From Microcoleus sp. bin48.metabat.b7b8b9.023 (lineage in GTDB: Bacteria; Cyanobacteriota; Cyanobacteriia; Cyanobacteriales; Microcoleaceae), in assembly GCF_013299185.1 (NCBI RefSeq), contig NZ_JAAFKG010000015.1:56639-120638 (forward strand): a DNA stretch of 64,000 bases, given 5' to 3'. The position numbers and the translations under genes are program-made. Below, in pieces: positions 34,881-44,254 of the stretch; position 1 is the first letter of the stretch, and each line of letters opens with the position of its first letter. Below the pieces are notes generated by a model, which was given only the letters and a program-made list of their open reading frames with translations, did no database searches and was not told the DNA's origin.

Positions 34881-35300
34881 ATGATGCTGTTGGGATTGCC
34901 TGTGTCGGTTATTCTGCTTGATTCTATTGCGGCGGCGGCTGCGCTGGTTTACGCACCGTTTTTGGTGGTTGCCCTCGCCCGCTTGCAGCTAGGTTACGAC
35001 CAAGCAGCCCCTCGCGCTATGTTTGAGAGGTTGCCTGGTTACGCTCAGCGGGCAACTTGGGCTCACCAAAATTCGTTTGAGACGTTTATGCTGTTTTCAG
35101 CGGCGGCTTTGATGGCTTTTGTGACAGGAGTAGATTCGGAGGCGGCAGGCTGGGCGGCGATCGCTTTTCCTGTAGCCCGGTTGTTGTTTTCGGTTTTCTA
35201 TATTCTGAATGTGCCTCTGGGGCGATCGCTCATGTTTGCGATTAGTTCTTCTTGCACAGTCTCTTTATTCTATTTCAGTTTGATGACTGTTAATGGCTAA
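34881..35300 (+). CDS. MAPEG-family membrane protein
   Basis: A 139-residue protein with four TM helices. The region R-A-x-x-A-H-Q-N-S-F-E-T-F-M-L-F is the MAPEG signature, and V-A-R-L-L-F-S-V-F-Y-I-L-N-V-P-L-G-R-S is the late helix. MAPEG enzymes include glutathione transferases and peroxidases acting on membrane lipophilic substrates. It is probably co-transcribed with the DprA-like gene. Confidence 0.9.
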   Translation: MMLLGLPVSVILLDSIAAAAALVYAPFLVVALARLQLGYDQAAPRAMFERLPGYAQRATWAHQNSFETFMLFSAAALMAFVTGVDSEAAGWAAIAFPVARLLFSVFYILNVPLGRSLMFAISSSCTVSLFYFSLMTVNG

Positions 35301-35305
35301 TTCTT

Positions 35306-35340
35306 ATTAGTCATTAGTCATTAGTCATTAGTCATTAGTT
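35306..35340. repeat. ATTAGTC heptamer array
   Basis: Five tandem copies of ATTAGTC (last one ATTAGTT), directly after the MAPEG stop. The unit is a heptamer unrelated to CAGTTGA. Confidence 0.9.
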
Positions 35341-35422
35341 AAACAACCTTTAATTAATGACTAATAACAAAGATTCTCAATCTCCAATTATATGATGTCC
35401 GCTCGAATTATCGCAATAAAAT

Positions 35423-35482
35423 TGGTTCGTAGTGAGGACTTTAGTCCGCATTGAAAAAGGACTAAAGTCCTCACTACGAACC
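35423..35482. repeat. Palindromic AGGACTAAAGTCCT repeat, copy 4
   Basis: The GTTCGTAGTGAGGACTTTAG arm and its complement surround a 14-base loop. Same family as 4131-4182. Confidence 0.9.
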
Positions 35483-35546
35483 TTTATTATAATGGTAATT
35501 GACGGACATGATATTACCAATTACCAATTTACCAATTACTAATTTT

Positions 35547-36038
35547 ATGGCTGCTAATTATTCATTTGATGTTGTCAGCGAGTTCGATCGACAAGAATTA
35601 GTTAACGCTGTTGACCAAACAGTGCGGGAAATTCAAAGCCGCTACGACTTGAAAGATACCAAAACCACCGTGGAATTGGGCGAAGAATCAATTACTGTCA
35701 ATACGGACAGCGAATTTACTCTCGATGCAATTCACACCGTTTTGCAAACAAAAGCCGCCAAGCGGAATTTATCTCTGAAAATTTTTGATTACGGCAAAAT
35801 TGAAGCTGCGAGCGGCAGTCGCGTCCGTCAAGAAATTAAACTTAAAAAAGGACTCACTCAGGAAATCGCCAAACAGATTACTAAATTAATCCGCGATGAG
35901 TTCAAAAAGATTCAAGGTTCGATTCAAGGCGATGCAGTGCGGGTTTCGGCAAAAGATAAAGATGATTTGCAGTTGGTAATTCAGCGCTTGAAGCAAGAAG
36001 ATTATCCCGTGGCTTTGCAGTTTACCAATTACAGGTAG
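35547..36038 (+). CDS. YajQ-family nucleotide-binding protein
   Basis: 163 residues from ATG 35547 ([11 protein letters not shown]), the family's usual start; the upstream ATG at 35499 adds repeat-encoded residues. The family pattern is [20 protein letters not shown], and [21 protein letters not shown]. YajQ proteins bind nucleotides, including cyclic di-GMP in some bacteria, and affect transcription or RNA interactions. Confidence 0.95.
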   Translation: MAANYSFDVVSEFDRQELVNAVDQTVREIQSRYDLKDTKTTVELGEESITVNTDSEFTLDAIHTVLQTKAAKRNLSLKIFDYGKIEAASGSRVRQEIKLKKGLTQEIAKQITKLIRDEFKKIQGSIQGDAVRVSAKDKDDLQLVIQRLKQEDYPVALQFTNYR

Positions 36039-36042
36039 ATTT

Positions 36043-37023
36043 GTGAAAGCTAGATATTGGATTCCCAGTTGTGCGATCGCATTTTTGAGTGCGATAGAAC
36101 TTGCGTTGCGCTTGCTGGGATTCGGAAATCCTGCTTTGCTGCAAGCTGATGCTGAGGTTGGGTATATATTTGCACCAAATCAACTTGTATATCGTTTTGG
36201 CAATAGACTTCAGTACAATCAATTTTCTCAACGGTCTGAACAAATTGATTCAGCCAAGCCTGAAGGTACTATCAGAATTTTGATGACAGGAGACTCGGTT
36301 CTCAATGGCAATAATACCACGGATCAGGCAGAAACTATTACAGAATTGTTGGCAGCGCGTTTGTTGGGCATAAAAAAACGAGTTGAAGTGCTCAATGCTT
36401 CTGCGGGATCTTGGGGAATTGGCAATCAATTGGGATATATTCGCAAGTTTGGCACTTTTGAAAGCGATGCTGTGATTTTGCAAATTGGTACTCACGATTT
36501 GCTACAACCTTCAAGTACCAGGGCGGGGGTCAAAAATAACCCCCTGATGCCGAATCGCCAACCGTTATTGGCAATGCAAGAAGTGTTTGACAGATACGTT
36601 ATGCCCCGACTTTCCAGTGTTTTTGTGCCGAATTCCCCTGTGGCGGGTGTGCCGGTGCCGGAAGCGCAACGGTTTAGGGAAAATATGCAGCGATTTGAGC
36701 AAATAGTGGCTTTGGTGCGAGAGTCGAATATTCCGTTGTTTGTGTTGTATACTTGCGATCGCTCTGATTTACTGCCGGTACCGAATCAGCCGAGGTTTAA
36801 ATCCCAGTTTGTCGATCGGCTAAAAGCTTTGAAAATTCCACTCACAGACACTCACGCAGCCTGGTCAAAATTGCCTAAAACCACGGTAGAAAGTTATTTT
36901 CGGGATGGCGTACACCCCACAGCCCCAGCCTATGAATCAATCGCAGATTTATTGTTTCAGCAGTTGTGTACTGAGCAAAAATTAGCTGCTTGCTCGTTAA
37001 CCAATACCAATTCTGAAAAATAG
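36043..37023 (+). CDS. Membrane-anchored SGNH/GDSL hydrolase
   Basis: 326 residues from a GTG at 36043 (GTG AAA GCT), 4 bp after the yajQ stop. A signal or anchor helix covers about 6-25. The SGNH blocks are M-T-G-D-S-V (Ser nucleophile), N-A-S-A-G-S-W-G-I-G-N, I-G-T-H-D-L and D-G-V-H-P-T, the last giving the Asp-x-x-His pair. Such enzymes are esterases or acetyl-hydrolases, often acting on exopolysaccharide. The substrate is not predictable. Confidence 0.85.
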   Translation: MKARYWIPSCAIAFLSAIELALRLLGFGNPALLQADAEVGYIFAPNQLVYRFGNRLQYNQFSQRSEQIDSAKPEGTIRILMTGDSVLNGNNTTDQAETITELLAARLLGIKKRVEVLNASAGSWGIGNQLGYIRKFGTFESDAVILQIGTHDLLQPSSTRAGVKNNPLMPNRQPLLAMQEVFDRYVMPRLSSVFVPNSPVAGVPVPEAQRFRENMQRFEQIVALVRESNIPLFVLYTCDRSDLLPVPNQPRFKSQFVDRLKALKIPLTDTHAAWSKLPKTTVESYFRDGVHPTAPAYESIADLLFQQLCTEQKLAACSLTNTNSEK

Positions 37024-37191
37024 TGCTACAGCAATCCTAAATGATTCACAAAATTTGTAGGAGTAGTACCACGAAAGCCTACCCCATATCTATCGGGCGA
37101 TTCTCTACGCTTGGGGTTTCCTTCAGGCGGGGCAAAAAGTTCCTACAAAAATTACACAAATGCTTTAGAATTGCCACAGTGTAAATCCTAA

Positions 37192-38856
37192 TTAAATATC
37201 TAAACCGATGACTGTTAACTCGGGAGGATGTTCGACGACAAACTGGTAATATAACTCTTGCTTGGCTTGCGGTGGCAGAGAAATTATCCATTCCAAGAGT
37301 CCGAGTTCACCTGCTACTATCTTTGGATTAGTCTGAGTCAACCGCACTTTTATTTGCTCTTTTCGACTGACTGGAAGTTGCTCTTTTAGTGTCAACTTAG
37401 CAGGCAATTGCTGCAAGTTGCTCAAAATTAACCGATAGGCGTAAGTCGTGCGCCGCTGATTGCCGATCAGTTTTTTATCGACTTGTCTTTCCACTAATTC
37501 CCGCTCTATTTTTAAGCTTTCATCTATTCCTAGATTAAGCTTAAATTCTTCACCTGGGGAAACATTTTCTAGCTGCACATTACCGACGAAAGTATTGTCG
37601 CGAAAAATATTTGCTTTACCGGGCAGTAGAGTTGCACCTGTCGTCGGATTGGTGACAATTGCTTGCAAATAAGCGAAACTGACTAAATGCGGAATGGCGA
37701 TGTATTCAGGTTTAGAGGGATAATTGTCGCTGAAAATAGTGACTTTGTGGGGCGTGCCGTCGCTGGGAATATTGGTATTTCCTCCTACTTGAAATGAGAC
37801 GGTGCTACCTTCTTTAGATACTCTTGCTGTGGCAGTTTGAGCTGCTATGGGTTCGGGTGCGCTGCCACCAACGGCCATCATTGCTAATTGCACCTCGTCT
37901 TCCATCAGAGATTCGGCATAGTCATACTCTCCTGAGGTTTCTGGTTCCGCACTTCGTTGCATCCGTGCTCTGATCGAGCTTTGCTTTTGAAGAGATTGTG
38001 GGTGAACAATATCGATAAACCAGGGTTGGAGTTTTGGTGGCAAAGTTCCCATTCCGGGTTTAGCTGTGGATAAAGTCAGTGCTACTCCTGTCCAATCTTC
38101 GCCTGTGTTTTGATTGACTTCGGCTAGGTAATTGAGATTGATTTGATTGTTGGTAGTATTGACTCGCAAGTCGTACAGGGGAGTCCAACGGGCTCGCGTT
38201 ACTACATAGGAAACTTCTAGTTCAAAATTGCCGCTGCCGCTGGGTTCGATCGCCACAATGATGTTAAAACTTTGCTGGGAATAGGGAGTTTGTACTTGGC
38301 GCAACTGCTGGCGCAAAGCTTCTATTTGCTTGTCTAAGTCTCGCTGCTGTCTTTCGTGTTGGGCGATCGCACTTATGTACTTTTTATAATTACTGCCTAA
38401 AAAATTGAGCAATTCGCCGGCTTCGTTCAAACCGATCTGCTGCTTGGAAATGCTGCTAGCAAAGGAACCGACGCTTTTTTCGCTCAAATTTTCCACAAAG
38501 TTGAGTTGAATTTTTCGGGAGGCGATTTGGTCTTTTATGGCGCGTTTTTGGGTTTCTAACTCTTGGATTTGTGCGGTTAATTCGGCGATGCGATCGCCCG
38601 TAGGTTCGCTGTGAAACACGGTTTCGGTGTGCACTCCCAGCAATCGCACGGCGACTGTACCCGCACCGGTAGCCCTCACTGACTCGGTTTCGAGGGTTGT
38701 GGGGAGAGAGGCTACAGTTAATTCGCGCTCGTTTCCCGTCAAGGCTACTGTGCCGCGGCGGGTTATCAAAGCGCGATCGGTGTACACAGTAACTTCTGAA
38801 ATTTGCGATTCTACTATTTTGATATTATCGCGATCGAGCAAATTTGAATCAGTCAT
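37192..38856 (-). CDS. MuiA (mucoidy inhibitor A)-family protein, DUF4139
   Basis: A 554-residue protein. The N-terminal part (about 15-115, DUF4140) begins V-E-S-Q-I-S-E-V-T-V-Y-T-D-R-A-L-I-T-R, followed by a coiled coil (about 115-190) and the DUF4139 domain with Y-V-V-T-R-A-R-W-T-P-L-Y-D-L-R-V. The C-terminus is beta-rich. The family is named from a mucoidy phenotype; the biochemical role is unknown. A short frame on the same strand ends 8 bp inside its start (38849-39022) and may be the remains of the neighbouring gene. Confidence 0.88.
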   Translation of the reverse strand: MTDSNLLDRDNIKIVESQISEVTVYTDRALITRRGTVALTGNERELTVASLPTTLETESVRATGAGTVAVRLLGVHTETVFHSEPTGDRIAELTAQIQELETQKRAIKDQIASRKIQLNFVENLSEKSVGSFASSISKQQIGLNEAGELLNFLGSNYKKYISAIAQHERQQRDLDKQIEALRQQLRQVQTPYSQQSFNIIVAIEPSGSGNFELEVSYVVTRARWTPLYDLRVNTTNNQINLNYLAEVNQNTGEDWTGVALTLSTAKPGMGTLPPKLQPWFIDIVHPQSLQKQSSIRARMQRSAEPETSGEYDYAESLMEDEVQLAMMAVGGSAPEPIAAQTATARVSKEGSTVSFQVGGNTNIPSDGTPHKVTIFSDNYPSKPEYIAIPHLVSFAYLQAIVTNPTTGATLLPGKANIFRDNTFVGNVQLENVSPGEEFKLNLGIDESLKIERELVERQVDKKLIGNQRRTTYAYRLILSNLQQLPAKLTLKEQLPVSRKEQIKVRLTQTNPKIVAGELGLLEWIISLPPQAKQELYYQFVVEHPPELTVIGLDI

Positions 38857-39022
38857 TGCTACTAATGCCTTTACGAAACTCTTTTAATGGTTCCAATGGC
38901 GGCGCCAACAAAATGTAGCGCTTCCATAAAGATAAGTCTAACTCAGGCAGCAATTCGCTGCTAGCAATTCCCTCATCAGTAGAAACGCCCCAATAAATAG
39001 AAATATGTAACGAAAAGTAAAC
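38849..39022 (-). pseudogene. Possible 3' remnant of a gene upstream of muiA
   Basis: A 57-codon frame without any ATG/GTG/TTG start reads H-I-S-I-Y-W-G-V-S-T-D-E-G-I-A...Y-I-L-L-A-P-P-L-E-P-L-K-E-F. It stops at a TGA that overlaps the muiA ATG (ATGACTGA), as in a coupled operon. The sequence is gene-like but not recognised. The 5' part is missing. Confidence 0.35.
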
Positions 39023-39641
39023 TTAACTAAAACCCTTCGGCCATCTCCCTTCGGCCATCTGCCTTGTTTCCACGATAAATTTTCCTGCCTGTTTACCTAC
39101 TTATTATCAACTGTTACCTCATCCAAATTCGCTAATTTTATTCATGAGTCCCGAAGATCGTGGGCTAAGCGATCGTCGGCCTTTTGTTCCTCTGTAAATA
39201 AGGAAAGCGATTGCTCAATAGTTTCACCCAACGCCATCATCTTTTATTCTACTTCTTTGGTTTCTACTCAACTCAATTCTGCAACTACGGAGTTGACAAA
39301 ACCTTTTCCGAGCCGATGCAATATCGTCCGGAGTACGAATTTTTCATTTAATAATACTGTTGCCATTTGGACAGATTCCAAATATAATTTTTACAAAAGC
39401 TATAAAAAATGCTGCTTAAAGTTTTCTGAATTATACCTCTTGCAAAAATACCTATCGATTACCATAGTAAAAAAGGTTCGTAGTGAGGACTTTAGTCCTT
39501 CTTTTGTCAAGGACTAAAGTCCTCACTACGAACCCGATCGAAGGACTTTTGCAAAAGGTCTATTATACCAATAGCAGTCCCGTTATATTTGCGGTAAGAA
39601 CCAGAGTAACGGGACAGCCTCGCTTTCTTGCTCTACAAACC
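39023..39641. other. Intergenic with an AGGACTAAAGTCCT repeat
   Basis: 39474-39534 is another copy of the palindromic repeat (GGTTCGTAGTGAGGACTTTAG and complement). 39144-39243 on the minus strand is a 33-codon frame (M-M-A-L-G-E-T-I-E-Q-S-L-S-L-F-T-E-E-Q-K) that could be another fragment. Nothing else coding is supported. Confidence 0.5.
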
Positions 39642-41078
39642 TTACTTTGGCTTCTCTACAAAAGTTAAAATAGAATTTTCTTTCGCTCTGTTTATTGGCA
39701 TTGGTTCGCGATTCAGACGAATCTCAATAAGAGTAGTTGTAAAAGGACAGAAAAATTTAACTTTTGCATTTAGAAGATGATCTAAGTTCAATTCTGCATC
39801 CCATCTTCCATCTGACTGTTGTGGCTCGCCCTCTAGAGTAATTTTTCCACTTCCACAACCGTAATACGCCACAAGGCTAGTTCCAGATGAAACAATCAAC
39901 TTCATACATAATTCAGAAAGGCTTTCCGGCTTCAGTTTACTTAAATTGACATGAAAACATCGCAAACTTTTGTCCTTAGTGTAGGTATGAACATCTAAAT
40001 ATGACTTGTCATCTAACCAAAATTGTTTGCCGTCTTTATCCTTCATCAAAAACTGAACATTCCAATCTGTAACTGGATCGAGACGCTCATCTACAACACG
40101 AATAATAAACTGTTGCCATTCTTCCCATTGCTCTCCTTTTGTATTTTTCATGTTCTCCATATGAGCTTGAGCCTTAGCTGTCCAGCTACCAAAACTGTCT
40201 TTATCAGAAACATCTAAAGCTTCTAGAACCAACTCAATAAAATCTGGATTTTTTCTAGGATTATGCACAATTGTATTGTGATTGTGACCATCAACTAGCA
40301 CCAGTGGAATATCAATCTGGTGTTCTGGATGTTCGTCGGGTTTGCCTCGTTCTTCTACAGGCTTGTCTTTATTTTGAGATGGATCTTGCGTCAAATCAAG
40401 AATTAATTTGCGGCTGTTAAGAGCGCAACCTGCCCATCTCACAGTACCATCAGATCCAGCAGTATTAGCTAATCCCCTCAATCCGTCATATCCCTGATTT
40501 CCACAGAAAATAAACACATAAGGCGTCTTGTTATCTTCGCCATAGTAGGGCTCATTTTTGGGTTTATTTTGGGCAGAGCCAATTAAGTCAAGATGAGCAA
40601 GATCCCAAGTGAAACGACTACCTAATTCAAGATTATCCAAAATCAGATTTCCAGCTTCGAGAAAATCAGGCCCAAGTATTTTATGTCCGGTTATAACCGA
40701 ACCCAACCAACTTCTTCCTTTATGGGCTAAAGGAGATCCAAAAGTTGCTGGTGCTAATCCAATCAAGTGTTTGAGGCGACTGCGACGATTGACATTAGCA
40801 GCATAGGCGTAAGTAGTTAACCAAGCGCGAATAACCAGCATTCCAGTTGAATGAACAATGGCATCAAATTCTTCATCTTCAATATAGGATCGAAGCACTC
40901 GGTCAAATGCTTCAGCAATATCTTTGATGGTTATCTCATTAGTAAGAGATTTATAGCTAGCTGTATGGAGGACTATAATCTCTCTGTTTTTGTAGTGAGC
41001 TTCAAGAATTTTTCCCCACTCACTAAAAGCCGTTGAATTAGCTGAGTAACCATGTATGAGAACTATGGGGCGCGGCAT
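39642..41078 (-). CDS. Lipase/esterase-like alpha/beta hydrolase
   Basis: A 478-residue protein. It opens with P-I-V-L-I-H-G-Y-S-A-N (oxyanion-hole strand) and has A-I-V-H-S-T-G-M-L-V-I-R-A-W near 113-126, where Ser is the nucleophile in an H-S-T-G variant of G-x-S-x-G. Later D-G-H-N-H-N-T-I-V-H supplies a likely His. The roughly 200-residue C-terminal part is predicted beta-rich and not recognised. It may act on lipids or phospholipids. It is monocistronic, with repeats on both sides. Confidence 0.75.
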   Translation of the reverse strand: MPRPIVLIHGYSANSTAFSEWGKILEAHYKNREIIVLHTASYKSLTNEITIKDIAEAFDRVLRSYIEDEEFDAIVHSTGMLVIRAWLTTYAYAANVNRRSRLKHLIGLAPATFGSPLAHKGRSWLGSVITGHKILGPDFLEAGNLILDNLELGSRFTWDLAHLDLIGSAQNKPKNEPYYGEDNKTPYVFIFCGNQGYDGLRGLANTAGSDGTVRWAGCALNSRKLILDLTQDPSQNKDKPVEERGKPDEHPEHQIDIPLVLVDGHNHNTIVHNPRKNPDFIELVLEALDVSDKDSFGSWTAKAQAHMENMKNTKGEQWEEWQQFIIRVVDERLDPVTDWNVQFLMKDKDGKQFWLDDKSYLDVHTYTKDKSLRCFHVNLSKLKPESLSELCMKLIVSSGTSLVAYYGCGSGKITLEGEPQQSDGRWDAELNLDHLLNAKVKFFCPFTTTLIEIRLNREPMPINRAKENSILTFVEKPK

Positions 41079-41868
41079 AACTTAAGTCCTTAATTTGAAT
41101 GTAGTTTCGACGATTATATATTAGGAGGTGAGCAACTAAGCCTTTTGGGTTAATTGTTTAATCATTCATTGTCTGTTGTACTTTTTTACAAGTTACTATT
41201 AAGATATTTCCTCAATCTATTTTTGATTTTTTCCATAAAGAAGCTTTTTTTTGATTGATGTACCAAATAAACAAAGCCTGAATATCTCAATCCCTTTGTT
41301 TCCAAGCATCTACAACTGTTGTAGCGATCGCACCGAGCATCGCCCAGTCGCATTTTCGAGTGACACTCATTTGAGTGACACTCATTTGAGTGACACTCCT
41401 AGAATTTCAGTGCTGCAAACGGGATTCTGTGAGTTGAGAGTGAGAAATGCGATCGCCTTTGTTGCAAGTAATACCATTTTTATAAAATTGTGCAACACCC
41501 TTCTACCCCCCCTAGCCCCCCCTTGTAAAGGGGGGGGACAAGAATACTGTTATTTCGTTTAAAACTGGTATAAATGGCTGGTACTACGGTTTTATCATTG
41601 TGGTGCGACTTCTCCCGGAGGGCTGGAGCTCACTTTTAAAGAGGGCGAATCGCGATCGGATATTAGTGATAATCTCATATTGACTGAGGTCGTGCGAATC
41701 ATGGGGAGCATCTCTGTTTTGCAAGAAGCATTTTTTATCTTCCGTACTGCCCCCCCTCGCGTGCTTGTACGCGCGAGTTCGCTACAGCTTGCACTGTAAA
41801 TGCAAAACTGAGATGCTCCCGAACCATGACTTTCCTGTGGATTTTAAAATGCTAGCAGTAACTCAATT
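41079..41868. other. Intergenic repeats between lipase-like gene and metF
   Basis: 41358-41399 holds nearly three copies of GAGTGACACTCATTT. 41500-41540 is a CCCCCCTAGCCCCCCCTTG-type G/C-run hairpin related to those at 52811, 57075 and 58350. 41640-41860 has HIP-like sites only. The plus-strand frame 41251-41562 spans these repeats and is not considered a gene. Confidence 0.6.
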
Positions 41869-42759
41869 TTAGCTCAGCGGATCGATACCCGCCAAATCCA
41901 ATATTTGCGGAATCAAATCTTCTCGTTTGACGGCCATCATGTGGACTCCTTGACACAATTGCCGCGCTAGTTTGACTTGTTCGGCTGCAATTTTTATGCC
42001 TTCCTGCAAAGGTTTTGGGGAGTTTGCCAAACGGTCGATCGTCTCTTGCGGTATGTGAACTCCCGGTACGTATTTTTTGATAAATTCAGCATTTTTAGCT
42101 GATTTAAACAAAAAGATTCCTGCTAAAATTGGTTTGTTGCAGCCGATCGCAATTTGCTGCATAAACTTATCTAAAACGTCAAAATCTGTAATTAATTGGC
42201 TCTGAAAAAACTGGGCTCCAGCTTCGACTTTTTTCTCAAATCGGCTTTGTAAACCCGACCAACTGGGGCTTTGCGGATCGACAGCGGCACCGACAAATAA
42301 ATCGGTAACTCCGTCTGTTAAAGCTTTGTCATTCCAGTCAAAGCCGCCGTTCATTTTTTGAATGACTTGCAGCAGCCGCACTGATTCTAAGTCGAATACA
42401 CTTTTGGCTTTGGGATGGTCGCCGGCTTTGACTGGATCGCCGGTGAGTGCCAAGATATTATGGATGCCTAAGGCGTGGGCTCCCATGAGATCGGCTTGCA
42501 GGCCTATTTGATTGCGATCGCGACAAGCAACTTGACAAATCGGCTCAATTCCCCGCTGCAATAGAATTGCGGAAACTGCTAGGGGACACATTCGCAGCAC
42601 TGCGCGGCTTCCGTCTGTGATGTTAATGGCGTGCACTCTGTTTTTGAGAAGTTCAGCCATTGCGATCGTATGAGTCATGTCGCCACCTTTTGGCGGCGCA
42701 ACTTCGGCGGTAATTATGAATTCTCCGGGAGTTGTACAGGCTGTGCGAAAACGGTTCAT
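41869..42759 (-). CDS. metF: Methylenetetrahydrofolate reductase
   Basis: A 296-residue TIM-barrel flavoprotein. It has E-V-A-P-P-K-G-G near 19-26, A-I-N-I-T-D-G-S-R-A near 45-54 and L-A-L-T-G-D-P near 104-110, all MetF signatures. It reduces 5,10-methylene-THF to 5-methyl-THF for methionine synthesis. It is of bacterial single-domain length. An array of CAGTTGA heptamers lies just before its start (42764-42802). Confidence 0.93.
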   Translation of the reverse strand: MNRFRTACTTPGEFIITAEVAPPKGGDMTHTIAMAELLKNRVHAINITDGSRAVLRMCPLAVSAILLQRGIEPICQVACRDRNQIGLQADLMGAHALGIHNILALTGDPVKAGDHPKAKSVFDLESVRLLQVIQKMNGGFDWNDKALTDGVTDLFVGAAVDPQSPSWSGLQSRFEKKVEAGAQFFQSQLITDFDVLDKFMQQIAIGCNKPILAGIFLFKSAKNAEFIKKYVPGVHIPQETIDRLANSPKPLQEGIKIAAEQVKLARQLCQGVHMMAVKREDLIPQILDLAGIDPLS

Positions 42760-42763
42760 AGTT

Positions 42764-42880
42764 AGTTGACAGTTGACAGTTGACAGTTGACAGTTGACAG
42801 TTGTTATGTGTTATGTGTTATTTGTTATTTGTTATTTTTGAATATTCCCAATAACCAATAACCAATAACTAATAACTACT
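42764..42880. repeat. Heptamer and octamer arrays
   Basis: CAGTTGA copies (42764-42802) are followed by GTTATGTGTTATTT-type octamers and by AATAACCAATAACT-type octamers up to the trpS stop. They fill the metF-trpS gap. Confidence 0.9.
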
Positions 42881-42882
42881 GA

Positions 42883-43893
42883 CTAATTAGGTAGAGAATA
42901 ACCAAAAGCAGTTTTAACCTTATTCAAGGTTTGGTTGGCAATAATTTCTGCTTGTTCTCTTCCTTGACGGAGTACAGATTCTAAATATCCCGGTTCGTCC
43001 ATTATTTCTTTGTATTTATCCTGAATCGGTTTGAGCGCATTAATTGTCCTCTCTGTCAACAATGGTTTGAAATCTCCCCAACCCATATTTTCACATTCGG
43101 CTGCTACTTCTTCCTTCGATTTGCCGGAAAGCAGGAGATAAAGCGTCAGCAAGTTTCTCGCTTCGGGGCGATCGGGGTCGTCGAAAGTTAAGCCGCGCAC
43201 GGCATCGGTTTTGCAGCGCTTGATTTTTTTGCTAATTGTATCTGGCGAATCTAACAGATTAATTCTACTTTGTTCGGAAGGGTCGGATTTTGACATTTTG
43301 CGGGTGCCGTCTGTCAAACTCATCACCCTCGCGCCCTCAGTCCGAATTAACGGTTCGGGAAGTTTCAAAACTGGTTTTTCAGGCGTGCCGAATTGGTGGT
43401 TTAATCTGATAACAATATCGCGGGTGAGTTCCAAATGCTGTTTTTGGTCTTCTCCTACGGGCACTTTGTCGGCATCGTAAAGCAAGATATCTGCTGCCAT
43501 TAACACGGGATAATTTAGCAAGCCGGCGTTAACATTTTCTCCTTGTTTAACTGCTTTTTCTTTAAATTGAATCATATCTTCGAGCCAGTTAATCGGCGTA
43601 ATGCAGTTGAGCAACCATGCTAGTTCTGTGTGGGCCGAGACGTGGGATTGGACAAAAATAGTAGAATATTCTAAATCGATGCCGCAAGCTAAGTAGAGGG
43701 CGGCGATGGTGTAGGTGTCGGAGGCTAGGGTGGCGGGATTGTGCGGTGCGGTGATGGCGTGCAAATCGACTACGCAAAAGTAGTTTTCGTACTCGCTTTG
43801 ACCTTCTACCCAGTTGCGAATGGCACCGAGATAATTGCCGAGGTGTAGGTTGCCGGTTGGCTGAACTCCAGAAAGAACGCGCTGTTTGCCCAT
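42883..43893 (-). CDS. trpS: Tryptophanyl-tRNA synthetase
   Basis: A 336-residue class Ic synthetase with P-T-G-N-L-H-L-G-N-Y-L-G-A (HIGH equivalent) near 12-24 and R-K-M-S-K-S near 206-211. It charges tRNA-Trp with tryptophan. The length and architecture are normal. It is likely monocistronic: metF lies 124 bp downstream across repeats. Confidence 0.97.
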   Translation of the reverse strand: MGKQRVLSGVQPTGNLHLGNYLGAIRNWVEGQSEYENYFCVVDLHAITAPHNPATLASDTYTIAALYLACGIDLEYSTIFVQSHVSAHTELAWLLNCITPINWLEDMIQFKEKAVKQGENVNAGLLNYPVLMAADILLYDADKVPVGEDQKQHLELTRDIVIRLNHQFGTPEKPVLKLPEPLIRTEGARVMSLTDGTRKMSKSDPSEQSRINLLDSPDTISKKIKRCKTDAVRGLTFDDPDRPEARNLLTLYLLLSGKSKEEVAAECENMGWGDFKPLLTERTINALKPIQDKYKEIMDEPGYLESVLRQGREQAEIIANQTLNKVKTAFGYSLPN

Positions 43894-43964
43894 GAGGAAA
43901 GAATAGAATTGAAGTCACATTCTCTATATTGACACGTTATTTGGATCTCAGATGCTTTTTGTTC

Positions 43965-44143
43965 AAATTCACTCGGCGGTTGAAACCGCGTCTACAAAAA
44001 CAAAGAAATTCACTCGGCGGTTGAAACCACGTCTACAAAAACAAAGAAATTCACTGGGCGGTTGAAACCGCGTCTACAAAAATTAAGACTCGGCGGTTGA
44101 AACCGCTTCTACAAAAACAAAGTCCGCCTTCGCGGACTGAAGA
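43965..44143. repeat. GGCGGTTGAAACCGC tandem array
   Basis: Four units of about 37 bp with AAATTCACTCGGCGGTTGAA and CGTCTACAAAAACAAAG, spaced regularly, plus a second hairpin (GTCCGCCTTCGCGGAC) at the right. They resemble a small CRISPR array at first sight, but the units are contiguous without unique spacers. 44212-44260 is a CAACTGT heptamer array that touches the stop of the next gene. Confidence 0.9.
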
Positions 44144-44254
44144 ATTAACGGGGTATTTGAGGTGGATTGTTTTTATAAATCTGGTTAAATCTCCGTCTTA
44201 AAAATCTCGCTGTCAACTGTCAACTGTCAACTGTCAACTGTCAACTGTCAACTG

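Noticed and set aside
41251..41562. 103-codon plus-strand frame with H-L-S-D-T repeats
   Set aside because: The repeated residues come from a 15-bp tandem repeat; the rest is a G/C-run repeat.
43965..44143. Possible CRISPR array
   Set aside because: Repeat units of about 37 bp are contiguous with no unique spacers and no cas genes lie near.
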